A DNA stretch of 64,000 nt from contig NZ_JMSZ01000021.1 in NCBI RefSeq assembly GCF_000691225.1, positions 1-64,000 on the forward strand, written 5' to 3'. This DNA comes from Nitrincola lacisaponensis (GTDB taxonomy: Bacteria > Pseudomonadota > Gammaproteobacteria > Pseudomonadales > Balneatricaceae). The position numbers and the translations under genes were made by a program. Shown here in pieces: positions 35,990-44,502 of the stretch (the first letter of the stretch is position 1; the number at the start of each line of letters is the position of its first letter). The notes beneath the pieces are model-generated. The model searched no databases. It was not told where the DNA came from and saw nothing but the letters and a program-made list of their open reading frames with translations.

Positions 35990-36230
35990 CGTGTATGTGT
36001 TCACTATCGAGTTCATTGATAAAACTATCTAGCTCATAGTCAGCGTCACCACTTTGCTCACCTTCGACAAGCAGTTGTCGAAGAGTCTGTAGTTTAGTCT
36101 CTTGATTCTCGAGTAATCGTAAAGCTGAACGAATAACCTCACTTGCAGAACCGTAACGTCCACTTTTAATTTGGTGTGCAATAAAGCTATCAAAGTGATC
36201 ACCAAGCGAAATACTTGTGTTCTTAGCCAT
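35976..36230 (-). CDS. parD: ParD-family antitoxin
   Basis: I start at the ATG 36230 (MAKNTSISLGDHFDSFI), giving 84 residues. The N-terminal ribbon-helix-helix, NTSISLGDHFDSFIAHQIKSGRYGSASEVIRSALRLLE, is the ParD/CC2985 hallmark, followed by a short toxin-binding tail. It is encoded upstream of and overlaps parE. TACCAA at 36249-36254 and TTGGTA at 36268-36273 flank the region just upstream and may be its operator. Confidence 0.88.
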   Translation of the reverse strand: MAKNTSISLGDHFDSFIAHQIKSGRYGSASEVIRSALRLLENQETKLQTLRQLLVEGEQSGDADYELDSFINELDSEHIHDETI

Positions 36231-36248
36231 GCTTTTTATCCTCGCTGA

Positions 36249-36273
36249 TACCAACAATTACCTAATTTTGGTA
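36249..36273. promoter_or_regulatory. Inverted repeat upstream of parDE
   Basis: TACCAA and TTGGTA are 6-bp arms around 13 nt, placed 19 nt before the parD start. A ParD operator is the likely use. Confidence 0.4.
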
Positions 36274-36386
36274 CTAAATGGCTTTTAAGGCAAGTCACAT
36301 AACTCACATAGGATGCACCTCTTAAAAAGGAAAAAATCGTACGGTGAGCGTTTGCCAAGATTCATGGTCTTGGTTACCAGCCTCTT

Positions 36387-36515
36387 ATGAAGCAGATCCT
36401 TACTCGGTTTGTAGAAGCAGAGAAAAAGCGACTTCTGCGTGAGGAAGCCTGTCGGGCAGCGTGCAGCGAGGATGCTGAACGCTGCCGTGACGAACCACAG
36501 CTTGCATGTGGTTAA
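36387..36515 (+). CDS. Small hypothetical protein, 42 residues
   Basis: This frame (MKQILTRFVEAEKKRLLREE at the start) encodes a charged, helical, cysteine-containing peptide. It has no clear ribosome site and ends 23 nt before a strong terminator. It could be a true small protein, a decayed gene fragment or part of a structured RNA. I do not recognise it. Confidence 0.3.
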   Translation: MKQILTRFVEAEKKRLLREEACRAACSEDAERCRDEPQLACG

Positions 36516-36537
36516 GCATACCTTCTAAGCCTAGAAC

Positions 36538-36561
36538 CCGCCCATTGAGGCGGTTTTTTTT
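36538..36561 (+). terminator. Rho-independent terminator
   Basis: CCGCC and GGCGG form a 5-bp stem (36538-36542 with 36549-36553) followed by eight T. Confidence 0.75.
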
Positions 36562-36698
36562 GTGGGTACTTACTGGCCTGCGGCAGTGATATTCATGAGT
36601 GTATTAAGCTACAACCTGGGGCAGATGCTCGATAGTTAGAATGATGATAGCATTCAATATGGTTGTATCGGTCATCAGCTAGGGCTGTAAGGATAAGT

Positions 36699-36917
36699 AT
36701 GAACGCGCAACACGTATTGAAATCAGTGAACTTTGAATTTTTACGACCAGAAAACGATGTGCTGGCTAATTTTGGCGGCTTGGCTGAAGCTGTGCTGCAC
36801 ATAGATCAGGGCAGTGCCATGACTCGCTTGCGAAGTTTTGCTGAACCGTTTATACGGCTACTACGCCACTACTGTCATTTTCATCGACTCATCCATTACC
36901 GGAATAAACGTTGGTAA
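36699..36917 (+). pseudogene. Remnant of a type I restriction (HsdR-like) N-terminus
   Basis: The 72-codon frame from the ATG at 36699 (AAGGATA upstream) reads NFEFLRPENDVLANFGGLAEAVLHIDQGSAMTRLRSFAE, which resembles the N-terminal DUF4145-type region of HsdR and related DEAD-helicase restriction subunits (SNFxFL...ELA..GxLAE..V..DP.SAL.KLR.FAE). After that it loses the resemblance and stops at 36917, whereas a complete HsdR has about 1000 residues. I infer a deletion fused the start of an hsdR gene to the following helicase. Its stop overlaps the helicase TTG start. Confidence 0.55.
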
Positions 36918-39868
36918 CAGATAGCACAGCGACCTTCGAATTGAAGATTTCACCTCACTGGTTGCCAAAGTTGTTTGGGGCCAAGCCGGCTGTGCTTAAT
37001 ATTGCAGATGGGAAGGTTTCAGTATCTGTTAATGGTTCGCAATCTGTTGCTGTTGAGTTAAACGACTTCGATCTGTCCAAGGTAGTCAAGAAAGGAATTT
37101 TCTTTTCTAGTGTTAACATTAAAACGGTTCATGGAAATATCCAGCTGAAGGGTTTGACTCATGATACAGCCAATGAATTTTTTGTTTGGCTGCGTGCGCA
37201 ATGGCTGGTTCAGATCGCACCCTCGATAAGAAAAGTAGATGAAGCGGTACGACGTATATTAGGGCGAGGGTATCCCAGAACGTCTCGAATAGAAAAAGCA
37301 CAAGCGTATGTCAGGAAAGCCTATTCAACATTCAAAGTGCTACCCGAAGCGGATTGGAACGATCAGCCTGATTCAGCTTCTTTTAAATTGCTAGCTGATA
37401 TTGCGAATAAGGACAGCGATGGCTGGCGACAGTTCCAAAACCGATATGTGGCCAAGCAGCTAAAAGCCTATCGTGATTTCTTTGATACTGTAGAAAGTCA
37501 GCCGCTAACCGATAAGCAGCGTGAAGCCTGTATTGTCGATGAAGACAACAACTTGGTGTTAGCCGGTGCCGGCACAGGTAAAACCAGTGTGATGGTTGGT
37601 CGAGCAGGGTACTTACTAGAAAGTAAGCAAGCGAAGCCAGAGCAAATATTGATGTTGGCCTTTGCCAACAAAGCTGCCGCTGAGATGCAAGAACGTATCG
37701 AAAACCGGCTAGGGCATACCCATATCACGGCGAGTACGTTTCACAAACTGGGCAAGAATATTATTGCCAAAGTTGAAGGGGAGCAACCTTCGCTGAGCCC
37801 TTTGGCCGAAGACGATACCTTATTGGCTTGGCATATAAACAATTGGCATGCACAGCATCTTGAAGAACCCGCCTATAAAAAGTTAACGCTGGATTACTTC
37901 GAAAAATATCTATATCCAGAAGCGAATCCTTTCGATTTCGAATCTGAAGGGGCTTATTTCGACTTCATTCTGGCTAATGATATCCGCACACTTAAAGGCG
38001 AGTTGGTTAAGAGCTTGGGTGAGTGTTTGATTGCCAATCATCTCTTTAAGCTGGGTATCGAATACGAGTATGAAGCCGCCTATGAGCATCACACAGCTAC
38101 AGTGCTTCATAGACAGTATCAGCCAGACTTCTATTTGCCAGAACACGGCATTTACATTGAATACTTTGGTATTGATCGAAACAGAAATACAGCCCCCTAT
38201 ATTGATAGAGATAAATATCACGAGGGAATGGAGTGGAAGCGTTCGCTCCATCAGCAACATCAAACTCAATTGATCGAACTATTTCACTACCAGAATCTTG
38301 AAGGAACACTACTGACTTCAATTGAAGAGCAGCTCACTTCACTGAATGCAGAGTTTGAGCCACTACCAGAAGATGCTGTACTCAATACCCTGAGAGAGTT
38401 TGGAGCAATTAATCACTTTGCTATATTACTCAAGGATTTGTTAAAACGTTATCGTGCAAATTGCTTCGAACCTGCGCAACTGGAAAGGACAATCCAGGCT
38501 GCACCCAACCAAAATCAGGTAAGAGCAGCGATTGGATTGTTAACACCTATTCTGAAAGACTACCAGGCATTTTTAGATGCTCAAGGATATATCGATTTCG
38601 ACGATATGATCAACAAAGCGTTGAAATACGTTGAAATGGGCCAGTTCAAAAGCCCTTGGCGGTTTATCTTAGTCGATGAATTTCAGGATATCTCTGACCC
38701 TAGAGCACGATTAGTGAAAGCGTTGCGAGATAGTGCGCCAGATTCTTCTCTATTCTGTGTCGGGGACGACTGGCAAGCGATCTATCGCTTTACAGGGAGT
38801 GATTTAACCTTTACGACGCAATTTGAACAAGTATTTGGAACGACAGCCATTACACCTCTGGATCTAACTTTCCGTTTCAATAGCGCGATTGGAGAGGTTG
38901 CTACTCAGTTCGTGCTGCAAAATCCAAATCAGATCAAAAAAGAACTCAAATCAAATAGAGTCGAGAGAAGGCCGACAGTCTCGCTAATGCGGGCAGATAA
39001 TAATGACCAAAAACCGGATGCTGAAAGCCGCACAGCAAGGGTTCTGCGAAGAATTTCCAGCATCGCTGAGCCAAACAGTAAGGTTTATTTTCTGAGTCGG
39101 TTTGGTTTCTATTTACCTGACCTCCATATGCTCAAAATGTTTCGAGCACAATACCCAGCTTTGAATATAGAAGCGATGACTATTCACACCTCGAAGGGCA
39201 AAGAAGCGGATTATGTTGTTGTATTAGGGTTGGAAGCTGGTAAGCATGGATTTCCTTCCGAAAAGGTCACCCACCCCTTACTGGAAGCATTGCTCCCGCC
39301 TTTAGAAGCGTATAAACACGCCGAAGAAAGGCGATTGTTCTATGTCGCACTTACCCGAGCTAAGCAAAGAGCCTATTTAGTTGCTGATATGGCTGTTGCC
39401 TCAGACTTCGTTGTTGAGCTGTTAAAGAACGACTATAAAATTGAACTTAACGAATTTGAAGCATCGCTGGCCCAACAGCTATTTCATTTACTTAAATGCG
39501 TCAAGTGTAAAACTGGCACCTTAGTCTCACGCCAAAGCCAGTTCGGCAAGTTCTTTGGCTGCAATAAATATCCGTTATGTTCGCACAAAGAACGAGGGTG
39601 CGCTCAGTGTGGTAGCCCCATGACACGCGTAGATAGATTTAAAGTATGCGTGAATTCAGAGTGCAGACACTGGGTTCCTATCTGCCCTAAATGTGGTGCT
39701 GAATTGACGTTGCGTAAAGGTAAGTATGGCGAATTTTGGGGTTGTCGTAACTACCGGCAAGAAGGCGATGCTTGTCGGCATACCGAGAACAGCATAATCT
39801 TTGATAAAGATAAGATTCTAAAGGAACTGGAGAAGCATATAGAGACGGCCACCTCCAATGCCGAGTAG
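36911..39868 (+). CDS. Helicase IV (HelD)-like helicase with inserted nuclease-like domain and C4 zinc fingers
   Basis: The 985-residue protein aligns by eye with E. coli HelD (helicase IV, 684 residues) in its N-terminal adaptor and in all SF1 motifs: Walker A GAGTGKTS at about 219-226, VDEFQD at about 588, GDDWQAIYRF, TYRFN-like TFRFN, TIHTSKGKEADYV and VALTRAK. Two parts are extra. Residues about 350-480 are an insertion with GECLIANHLFKLGIEYEYE and then PDFYLP...IYIEYFG, a PD-(D/E)xK-nuclease-like pattern although the usual lysine is not seen. Residues about 860-975 carry several topoisomerase-type CxxC zinc fingers. The TTG start at 36911 is forced by a stop at 36905. Probably remodels and may cut damaged or foreign DNA. 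Confidence 0.85.
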   Translation: MVTDSTATFELKISPHWLPKLFGAKPAVLNIADGKVSVSVNGSQSVAVELNDFDLSKVVKKGIFFSSVNIKTVHGNIQLKGLTHDTANEFFVWLRAQWLVQIAPSIRKVDEAVRRILGRGYPRTSRIEKAQAYVRKAYSTFKVLPEADWNDQPDSASFKLLADIANKDSDGWRQFQNRYVAKQLKAYRDFFDTVESQPLTDKQREACIVDEDNNLVLAGAGTGKTSVMVGRAGYLLESKQAKPEQILMLAFANKAAAEMQERIENRLGHTHITASTFHKLGKNIIAKVEGEQPSLSPLAEDDTLLAWHINNWHAQHLEEPAYKKLTLDYFEKYLYPEANPFDFESEGAYFDFILANDIRTLKGELVKSLGECLIANHLFKLGIEYEYEAAYEHHTATVLHRQYQPDFYLPEHGIYIEYFGIDRNRNTAPYIDRDKYHEGMEWKRSLHQQHQTQLIELFHYQNLEGTLLTSIEEQLTSLNAEFEPLPEDAVLNTLREFGAINHFAILLKDLLKRYRANCFEPAQLERTIQAAPNQNQVRAAIGLLTPILKDYQAFLDAQGYIDFDDMINKALKYVEMGQFKSPWRFILVDEFQDISDPRARLVKALRDSAPDSSLFCVGDDWQAIYRFTGSDLTFTTQFEQVFGTTAITPLDLTFRFNSAIGEVATQFVLQNPNQIKKELKSNRVERRPTVSLMRADNNDQKPDAESRTARVLRRISSIAEPNSKVYFLSRFGFYLPDLHMLKMFRAQYPALNIEAMTIHTSKGKEADYVVVLGLEAGKHGFPSEKVTHPLLEALLPPLEAYKHAEERRLFYVALTRAKQRAYLVADMAVASDFVVELLKNDYKIELNEFEASLAQQLFHLLKCVKCKTGTLVSRQSQFGKFFGCNKYPLCSHKERGCAQCGSPMTRVDRFKVCVNSECRHWVPICPKCGAELTLRKGKYGEFWGCRNYRQEGDACRHTENSIIFDKDKILKELEKHIETATSNAE

Positions 39869-39888
39869 AACTTCTGAGAAGCTTGTAC

Positions 39889-40869
39889 TTATTTATTCAC
39901 AAACAAGACCTCATTATAGCTACAGTCGCAGGTCAGCCAATAATGGTTGCCTTGCTTTTTAATGCGTGATTTAGGGTTTCCGCAAGCAGGGCAGGGTGTT
40001 TTCATCGATGTATTTGTTTCACAGACACCGCACTGAACGTAGTATCCGTATTTGCCATATTGAGCGGTGAGTTTTTCAGTTTCGCCACATTTCTTGCATG
40101 CTAAACTGATCGTTTTTTCATTATTTGGTTGTTCTTTAATAGCCTCTATTTTAGTTACGATAGGCTGTTCAATTGTTTCAGATTCTAACTTTTCTGCATG
40201 ATTTGTCGAAGATAATACGTTTGTAGTTACATTTGATAGGCATCGTTCAAGCAAAAACTCACCGATATTTTTAAGCTCTTCGTCATTAAATACCGGTTTC
40301 GTTGAAAGCAAAGAACCTATTTTTGAGTAGCCACCGATACGCTTTACTTCATCAGCAACGCTTTCGCTTTTGATGACTTGTTTGCTAATGCTTTTGGGAA
40401 TATCTTCCCTATGGAGAATGCAGTTGTTCGAGACGGTACAAAGAACATCCCATTCACGATGAGTAACTTGTGTTTGGATGCCAAGAATTTTTCCTAGAAA
40501 TAATTCCACATTGGCGATCATAAGCTTGCGCAAGAGGTCTTTCTGTAATTCTGCTTGAATGATAGGTGAAGGCATACCTGTCCACTGGCCTTTGTAGCTT
40601 CTTGACCACTCACCATGACTGTTAACTTTAACTTCACCGAAAATACTCTTGGACTCAATGATGATGAAACCAGTTCGATGCACCACTAGGTGATCAATTT
40701 GTGCAATTTCTTCGTTAAAGGTGAAGCGGTAGTCATTTAATACAAGAAAATTTTCATTATTTTTAAATGCGCGACGGAGGTAAAAAGCGACATCTTTTTC
40801 TTGCTGTTCACCGGCCGCTAAACGTGGATTGGTGTGTTCAGTAAAATCCTTTTGCTTCAGAATGGTCAT
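39889..40869 (-). CDS. NERD-domain nuclease-like protein with C4 zinc fingers
   Basis: The 326-residue protein has an N-terminal NERD domain (about 20-130): GEQQEKDVAFYL, NEEIAQIDHLVVHRTGFIIIESKSIFGEV shows the D...ExK nuclease core. The C-terminus (about 255-320) has zinc-finger cysteines in CKKCGE, CGVCET, CPACGN and CDCS, as in topoisomerase C4 fingers and as in the neighbouring helicase. It ends 20 nt from the end of the convergent helicase gene. I infer both act on the same kind of DNA, possibly in defence or repair of the island; no experimental function is known to me for this pairing. Confidence 0.83.
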   Translation of the reverse strand: MTILKQKDFTEHTNPRLAAGEQQEKDVAFYLRRAFKNNENFLVLNDYRFTFNEEIAQIDHLVVHRTGFIIIESKSIFGEVKVNSHGEWSRSYKGQWTGMPSPIIQAELQKDLLRKLMIANVELFLGKILGIQTQVTHREWDVLCTVSNNCILHREDIPKSISKQVIKSESVADEVKRIGGYSKIGSLLSTKPVFNDEELKNIGEFLLERCLSNVTTNVLSSTNHAEKLESETIEQPIVTKIEAIKEQPNNEKTISLACKKCGETEKLTAQYGKYGYYVQCGVCETNTSMKTPCPACGNPKSRIKKQGNHYWLTCDCSYNEVLFVNK

Positions 40870-41162
40870 GGCACATCTCTGTCCAAATTAACTAATTGAA
40901 TTAGATATACTTTATCAAACCTTTTTGCAAACAACCACATTCCACTACCGTTTATCTTGGTTAGGCTTGTTGTGCGGACTGTACTTTAAGGCTTACCTCG
41001 GTATAAGCGGTTGAAATGCCGCTGCTACATGCGTGATCTCACTGCCGACTCTAGTAATATAAGCTTACAGCATAGCTACCACATCCATACTGTGATACTT
41101 TCCAAACAACCCGTAAATTTTAAACTGTCCATTTAATTCTGTAGCAGAAAAGGACTCAAGAT
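40870..41162. other. Intergenic region at the right edge of the island
   Basis: The 293 nt hold the NERD gene promoter region (AT-rich) on the left. I found no copy of the tRNA-Ala 3' end here, so the island's right attachment site is not located. Nothing else is supported. Confidence 0.4.
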
Positions 41163-41552
41163 GTGCGCCAGCTGATTCAGGTAATCGCATGTGCAGCAGT
41201 GTCTTTACTGACCGTGGCGCTTGCCATGGCTTTTCTGTTTTTATTCCTTGAGCAGATCTCACCAAGTGAGCTCTTCACGTCATCTGCTGCGTTTCGGGTC
41301 GGGTTTCAGGCTACGCTTCTGTTTGGTGTTCTTCCTGCCATTCTGTTCGGTGCCCCTGCTTACTGGTGGATTTGGCGGCAGGGGCAGGCCAGGTGGCTGA
41401 CGATTCTGCCACTGGGTGCTGTATTGGGTTTGTTGGTTTTTTTGCTGGACTCTGCACTGATTAGTTGGGGTGTCGGATGCGGTGTTCTGGTGGCTGGATT
41501 GACTCATATACTGGCACGTCGATGGCTGGGCGCTAAGCCTTCTGGCTGTTAA
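41163..41552 (+). CDS. Small membrane protein of unknown function
   Basis: A 129-residue protein with about four hydrophobic helices (about 5-30, 48-70, 77-98 and 100-118) and no recognised motif. The GTG start follows AAAGGA by nine nt. The C-terminus is basic (ARRWLGAKP), consistent with a cytoplasmic end. It lies between the island and a GNAT gene and could be either accessory or core. Confidence 0.6.
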   Translation: MRQLIQVIACAAVSLLTVALAMAFLFLFLEQISPSELFTSSAAFRVGFQATLLFGVLPAILFGAPAYWWIWRQGQARWLTILPLGAVLGLLVFLLDSALISWGVGCGVLVAGLTHILARRWLGAKPSGC

Positions 41553-41613
41553 TGGGTCTGTTATTTGAATGATTCTGACAAGTTAGTCATATAAATCTGT
41601 AAGAGACGAAATT

Positions 41614-42159
41614 ATGCAACGTATAGCGACTCAAGATCCGTCGTTTTTTCTGCAGTTTGCTACTCCTGAAGATGCGGCATTGGTCGTGAGCTTCATGAAA
41701 AAGCTGGGTGCTTTTCAGCAAATGTCCGATAAGATTACTGCGACACCGGAGCGAATAGAGCGGCTGCTTGCCGCCAGGCAGGGTGAGGCTGTTTTTGGCG
41801 TCTACGATGACAATGTAGTTGCTTTTGCCTATTTTCATCAAAAAAGCTCAGCCTTTACTGGACGCCTGGGGTTATACATTGATGGTTTTTACGTTGATGA
41901 TGCGCTGCGCGGAAAAGGGTTGGGTCATATCATGATGCAGTTTTTGTCGCAGCATGCTCTGGAGCGTGGCTGTGAAATGCTCGAGTGGGGCTGTTTGGAT
42001 TGGAATACCCCAGCTATCGAATTTTACCAAAACCTGGGTGCCTACTGTGTTGATACAATGCGAATATACCGTCTATCACCTGAAAGTTTAGCGACAAATG
42101 CATTGTTATTTCAGGACGCTAAACACACTGAGTCAGATATCACTGTCTTGGAGGGATAG
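41614..42159 (+). CDS. GNAT-family N-acetyltransferase
   Basis: The 181-residue protein has the GNAT fold: LYIDGFYVDDALRGKGLGHIMMQFLSQHA, where RGKGLG (near residue 108) is the acetyl-CoA pyrophosphate loop, and the C-terminal WNTPAIEFYQNLGA typical of diamine/spermidine-type acetyltransferases. It resembles members that acetylate amines or amino acids; the substrate is not known. The MmcQ-like gene follows by 5 nt, suggesting a small operon. Confidence 0.88.
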   Translation: MQRIATQDPSFFLQFATPEDAALVVSFMKKLGAFQQMSDKITATPERIERLLAARQGEAVFGVYDDNVVAFAYFHQKSSAFTGRLGLYIDGFYVDDALRGKGLGHIMMQFLSQHALERGCEMLEWGCLDWNTPAIEFYQNLGAYCVDTMRIYRLSPESLATNALLFQDAKHTESDITVLEG

Positions 42160-42164
42160 CCTGC

Positions 42165-42533
42165 ATGACCTATGAAGAATTCAATCAGTTCTGTGGCGCA
42201 TTACCTGCGACAACCCATGTTGTGCAATGGGGTGGTGCTCATGTATGGAAAGTTGGCGGCAAAGTGTTTGCGATTGGTGGCTGGAGCAAGGATAAGCAAC
42301 CTGCATTTACGTTTAAGGTATCGGATTTGAACTTTGATTTTCTCCGTGATCTGGATGGCTATATTCCTGCTCCGTACTTTGCAAACCGTGGGATGAAATG
42401 GATTCAGCAAATCAGCACATCCCGTGAGCTGGATGATGAGTTAGGTTACTACTTATCAGAGTCTTATCGAATCGTATCACTTGGACTCAGTAAACGCCTG
42501 CAAAAAGAGCTGGGTATACAGCCTCAGACCTGA
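42165..42533 (+). CDS. MmcQ/YjbR-family protein
   Basis: The 122-residue protein contains TYEEFNQFCGALPATTHVVQWGGAHVWKVGGKVFAIGG and the C-terminal SYRIVSLGLSKRLQKEL, the pattern of the YjbR/CyaY-like fold of the MmcQ group. These are thought to bind DNA or nucleotides; the role is unclear. Linked to the GNAT gene. Confidence 0.85.
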   Translation: MTYEEFNQFCGALPATTHVVQWGGAHVWKVGGKVFAIGGWSKDKQPAFTFKVSDLNFDFLRDLDGYIPAPYFANRGMKWIQQISTSRELDDELGYYLSESYRIVSLGLSKRLQKELGIQPQT

Positions 42534-42661
42534 CCCGCAAGCGCTTCAGAAGGCGGGTTCACTCTGGTGGGAAAGAGTCTCTTACTCGAGACCGCAAGAA
42601 TCGGAGTGTTGTTGTTTTCCACTTCTCCTAAGTTAAGTGCATTCAAAAAACGGAAGGCCGA

Positions 42662-43600
42662 ATGCACATGAAAGTCATAAATCGTTCAATGGGATCACTG
42701 GAGTGGTTTCTGCTGATAGCCCTGTCAGCCCTCTGGGGAGGATCATTCTTTTTTGTTGAAGTAGCCGTTGATTCTCTTGGTCCACTGACCATCGTTGCGC
42801 TACGTGTTGGGCTTGCGGCGGTTGCGCTCAATGTGATTATTGTGGCAATGGGGTTAAGAATGCCTCTGGACCGGCAGGTGTGGACGGCTTTTCTGGGCAT
42901 GGGGTTTCTGAATAACATGATCCCTTTTAGTTTGATTGTCTGGGGGCAGGTATATATCACCAGCGCTCACGCATCGATCCTTAATGCATCAACCCCTTTC
43001 TTTACGGTAATTGCGGCACATTATTTAACCAGTGATGAAACGTTAAGCAGGGGGCGCTTTATCGGGGTTATGCTCGGAATTGCTGGTGTGATCGCCATGG
43101 TGGGGGCCGATGCGCTTGAGAGTATTAACGTCAACACACTCGCTCAGCTGGCTGTTCTAGGCGCGGCAATATCCTACGCGTGTGCCAGTATTTTTGGTCG
43201 GCGCTTTCGCACTCTGGGCTGCTCTCCTCTGGTTACAGCGACTGGGCAGGTGACAGCCTCAGCAGTTGTCCTGATTCCTTTGGCGTTGGTGGTTGAACAG
43301 CCCTGGTTGCAGCCTTTGCCCTCCCGGGAGGTTTTTGGCGCGGTTGTCGGACTTGCCTTGTTTTCGACAGCGCTCGCTTATATTCTCTATTTCCGTATCC
43401 TGGCAACAGCCGGTGCAACCAACCTGGCGCTGGTAACGTTTCTTATCCCTGTCAGCGCTATTCTGCTGGGCACAACTCTTCTGGGTGAGCAGCTTGAGCC
43501 GAAGCATCTTGCTGGAATGCTGCTGATTGGATTGGGGCTGGCAGCGATGGATGGCCGACCGCTAGGGCTTTTACGACGCAAATTGTCTTACAGCGAATAA
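42662..43600 (+). CDS. EamA/DMT-family transporter
   Basis: A 312-residue protein with ten helices arranged as two EamA repeats. The first repeat has LSALWGGSFFFVEVAVDSLGPLTIVALR and the second FLIPVSAILLGTTLLGEQLEPKHLAGMLLIGLGL. These are usual for drug/metabolite exporters of the RhaT/EamA type, exporting amino acids or similar solutes. A ribosome site is weak; the start at 42662 (MHMKVIN) could also be the second ATG two codons on. The Ada-like gene follows by 18 nt. Confidence 0.88.
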   Translation: MHMKVINRSMGSLEWFLLIALSALWGGSFFFVEVAVDSLGPLTIVALRVGLAAVALNVIIVAMGLRMPLDRQVWTAFLGMGFLNNMIPFSLIVWGQVYITSAHASILNASTPFFTVIAAHYLTSDETLSRGRFIGVMLGIAGVIAMVGADALESINVNTLAQLAVLGAAISYACASIFGRRFRTLGCSPLVTATGQVTASAVVLIPLALVVEQPWLQPLPSREVFGAVVGLALFSTALAYILYFRILATAGATNLALVTFLIPVSAILLGTTLLGEQLEPKHLAGMLLIGLGLAAMDGRPLGLLRRKLSYSE

Positions 43601-43618
43601 AAACCGGAGGCTTTAGGG

Positions 43619-44461
43619 ATGGTAAAGAACACTAAGGCGTCGGTAGCACTGATCGTTCAGGCCTGCCGTCATATTGAACAGGCGGAGACTGCTCCAACGC
43701 TGGAGCAGCTTGCCGCTAGTGCTAACCTGAGTCCCTGGTATTTTCATCGCCTGTTCAAGGAGGTCGTCGGGGTGACCCCGAAACAATATGCTACCCGACA
43801 CCAGACTCAGCGCTTTCACGCCAGCCTGAATAGTGAATCGACTGTTACTGAGGCCATCTACAATGCGGGCTTTGGTTCAAGCAGTCGTGCTTACGATAAA
43901 AGTCGTGATCGTCTTGCGATGACTCCATCTGACTATCGAAAAGCGGCTGAAGGTTTGACGATTCGCTACGCTATAGCGTCGTGCTTTCTGGGTTGGGTCA
44001 TTGTGGCTGTGACCGACCGTGGTATTTGCGCCATTGAGTTTGGTGATAATCCGGAAAGTTTGCCAGCGCTGGTTCAGGCACGATTTAGTAAAGCACATTT
44101 GCGAGAAGGTGGGGCTGAGCTTAGCAGTCTGATTGAATCAGTGATCTCTTTTATAGAAGTGCCGGGCAGTGCAATTGAGCTTCCTCTGGATATTCAGGGC
44201 ACGGCATTCCAGGAGCGCGTCTGGAATGCTCTGCGTTCAGTACCGCCTGGCAGTAAGGTCAGCTATACCGATATTGCTTGTCAGATAGGCTCACCTAAAG
44301 CCGTGCGTGCGGTTGCTCAGGCTTGTGCTGCGAATAAGCTTGCTGTCATCGTGCCGTGTCATCGCGTGGTACGAAGCGATGGTCAGTTGAGTGGCTATCG
44401 TTGGGGTGTGGAGCGCAAGCGTTTGCTGCTGCAGCATGAAAGTGAGCTGTTGGAAGAGTGA
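43619..44461 (+). CDS. AraC-methyltransferase fusion, Ada-like without the Ada zinc domain
   Basis: The 280-residue protein has an N-terminal AraC-type helix-turn-helix pair (about 10-105, LEQLAASANLSPWYFHRLFKEVVGVTPKQY) and a C-terminal O6-alkylguanine methyltransferase with the active-site PCHRVV (Cys about 247) and FQERVWNALRSVPPG. E. coli Ada has in front a zinc domain that senses methyl phosphotriesters; it is absent here. The protein therefore should repair O6-methylguanine, but its own activation cannot follow the classic Ada route. It probably controls itself or the upstream exporter. Confidence 0.92.
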   Translation: MVKNTKASVALIVQACRHIEQAETAPTLEQLAASANLSPWYFHRLFKEVVGVTPKQYATRHQTQRFHASLNSESTVTEAIYNAGFGSSSRAYDKSRDRLAMTPSDYRKAAEGLTIRYAIASCFLGWVIVAVTDRGICAIEFGDNPESLPALVQARFSKAHLREGGAELSSLIESVISFIEVPGSAIELPLDIQGTAFQERVWNALRSVPPGSKVSYTDIACQIGSPKAVRAVAQACAANKLAVIVPCHRVVRSDGQLSGYRWGVERKRLLLQHESELLEE

Positions 44462-44502
44462 TCTCCTCGACAGCTCTTTACCTTGAAGGTGTTTTCGCGA
44501 TC

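Larger units (their letters stand above)
36274..36662. other. Intergenic region with small structured transcript candidate
   Basis: Between parD and the HsdR-like remnant I see a hairpin (CCAAGA/TCTTGG, about 36356-36374), a 42-codon open frame, and a terminator. The remaining 100 nt before the remnant show no clear feature. Confidence 0.5.

Noticed and set aside
36911-40869. Reading the helicase-NERD pair as Gabija
   Set aside because: Gabija needs an OLD-family ATPase/TOPRIM nuclease next to a UvrD-like helicase. The partner here is a NERD protein and the helicase is HelD-like, so the name does not fit.
35453-41162. A complete integrative element with att sites
   Set aside because: No integrase and no second copy of the tRNA 3' end were found in the window.
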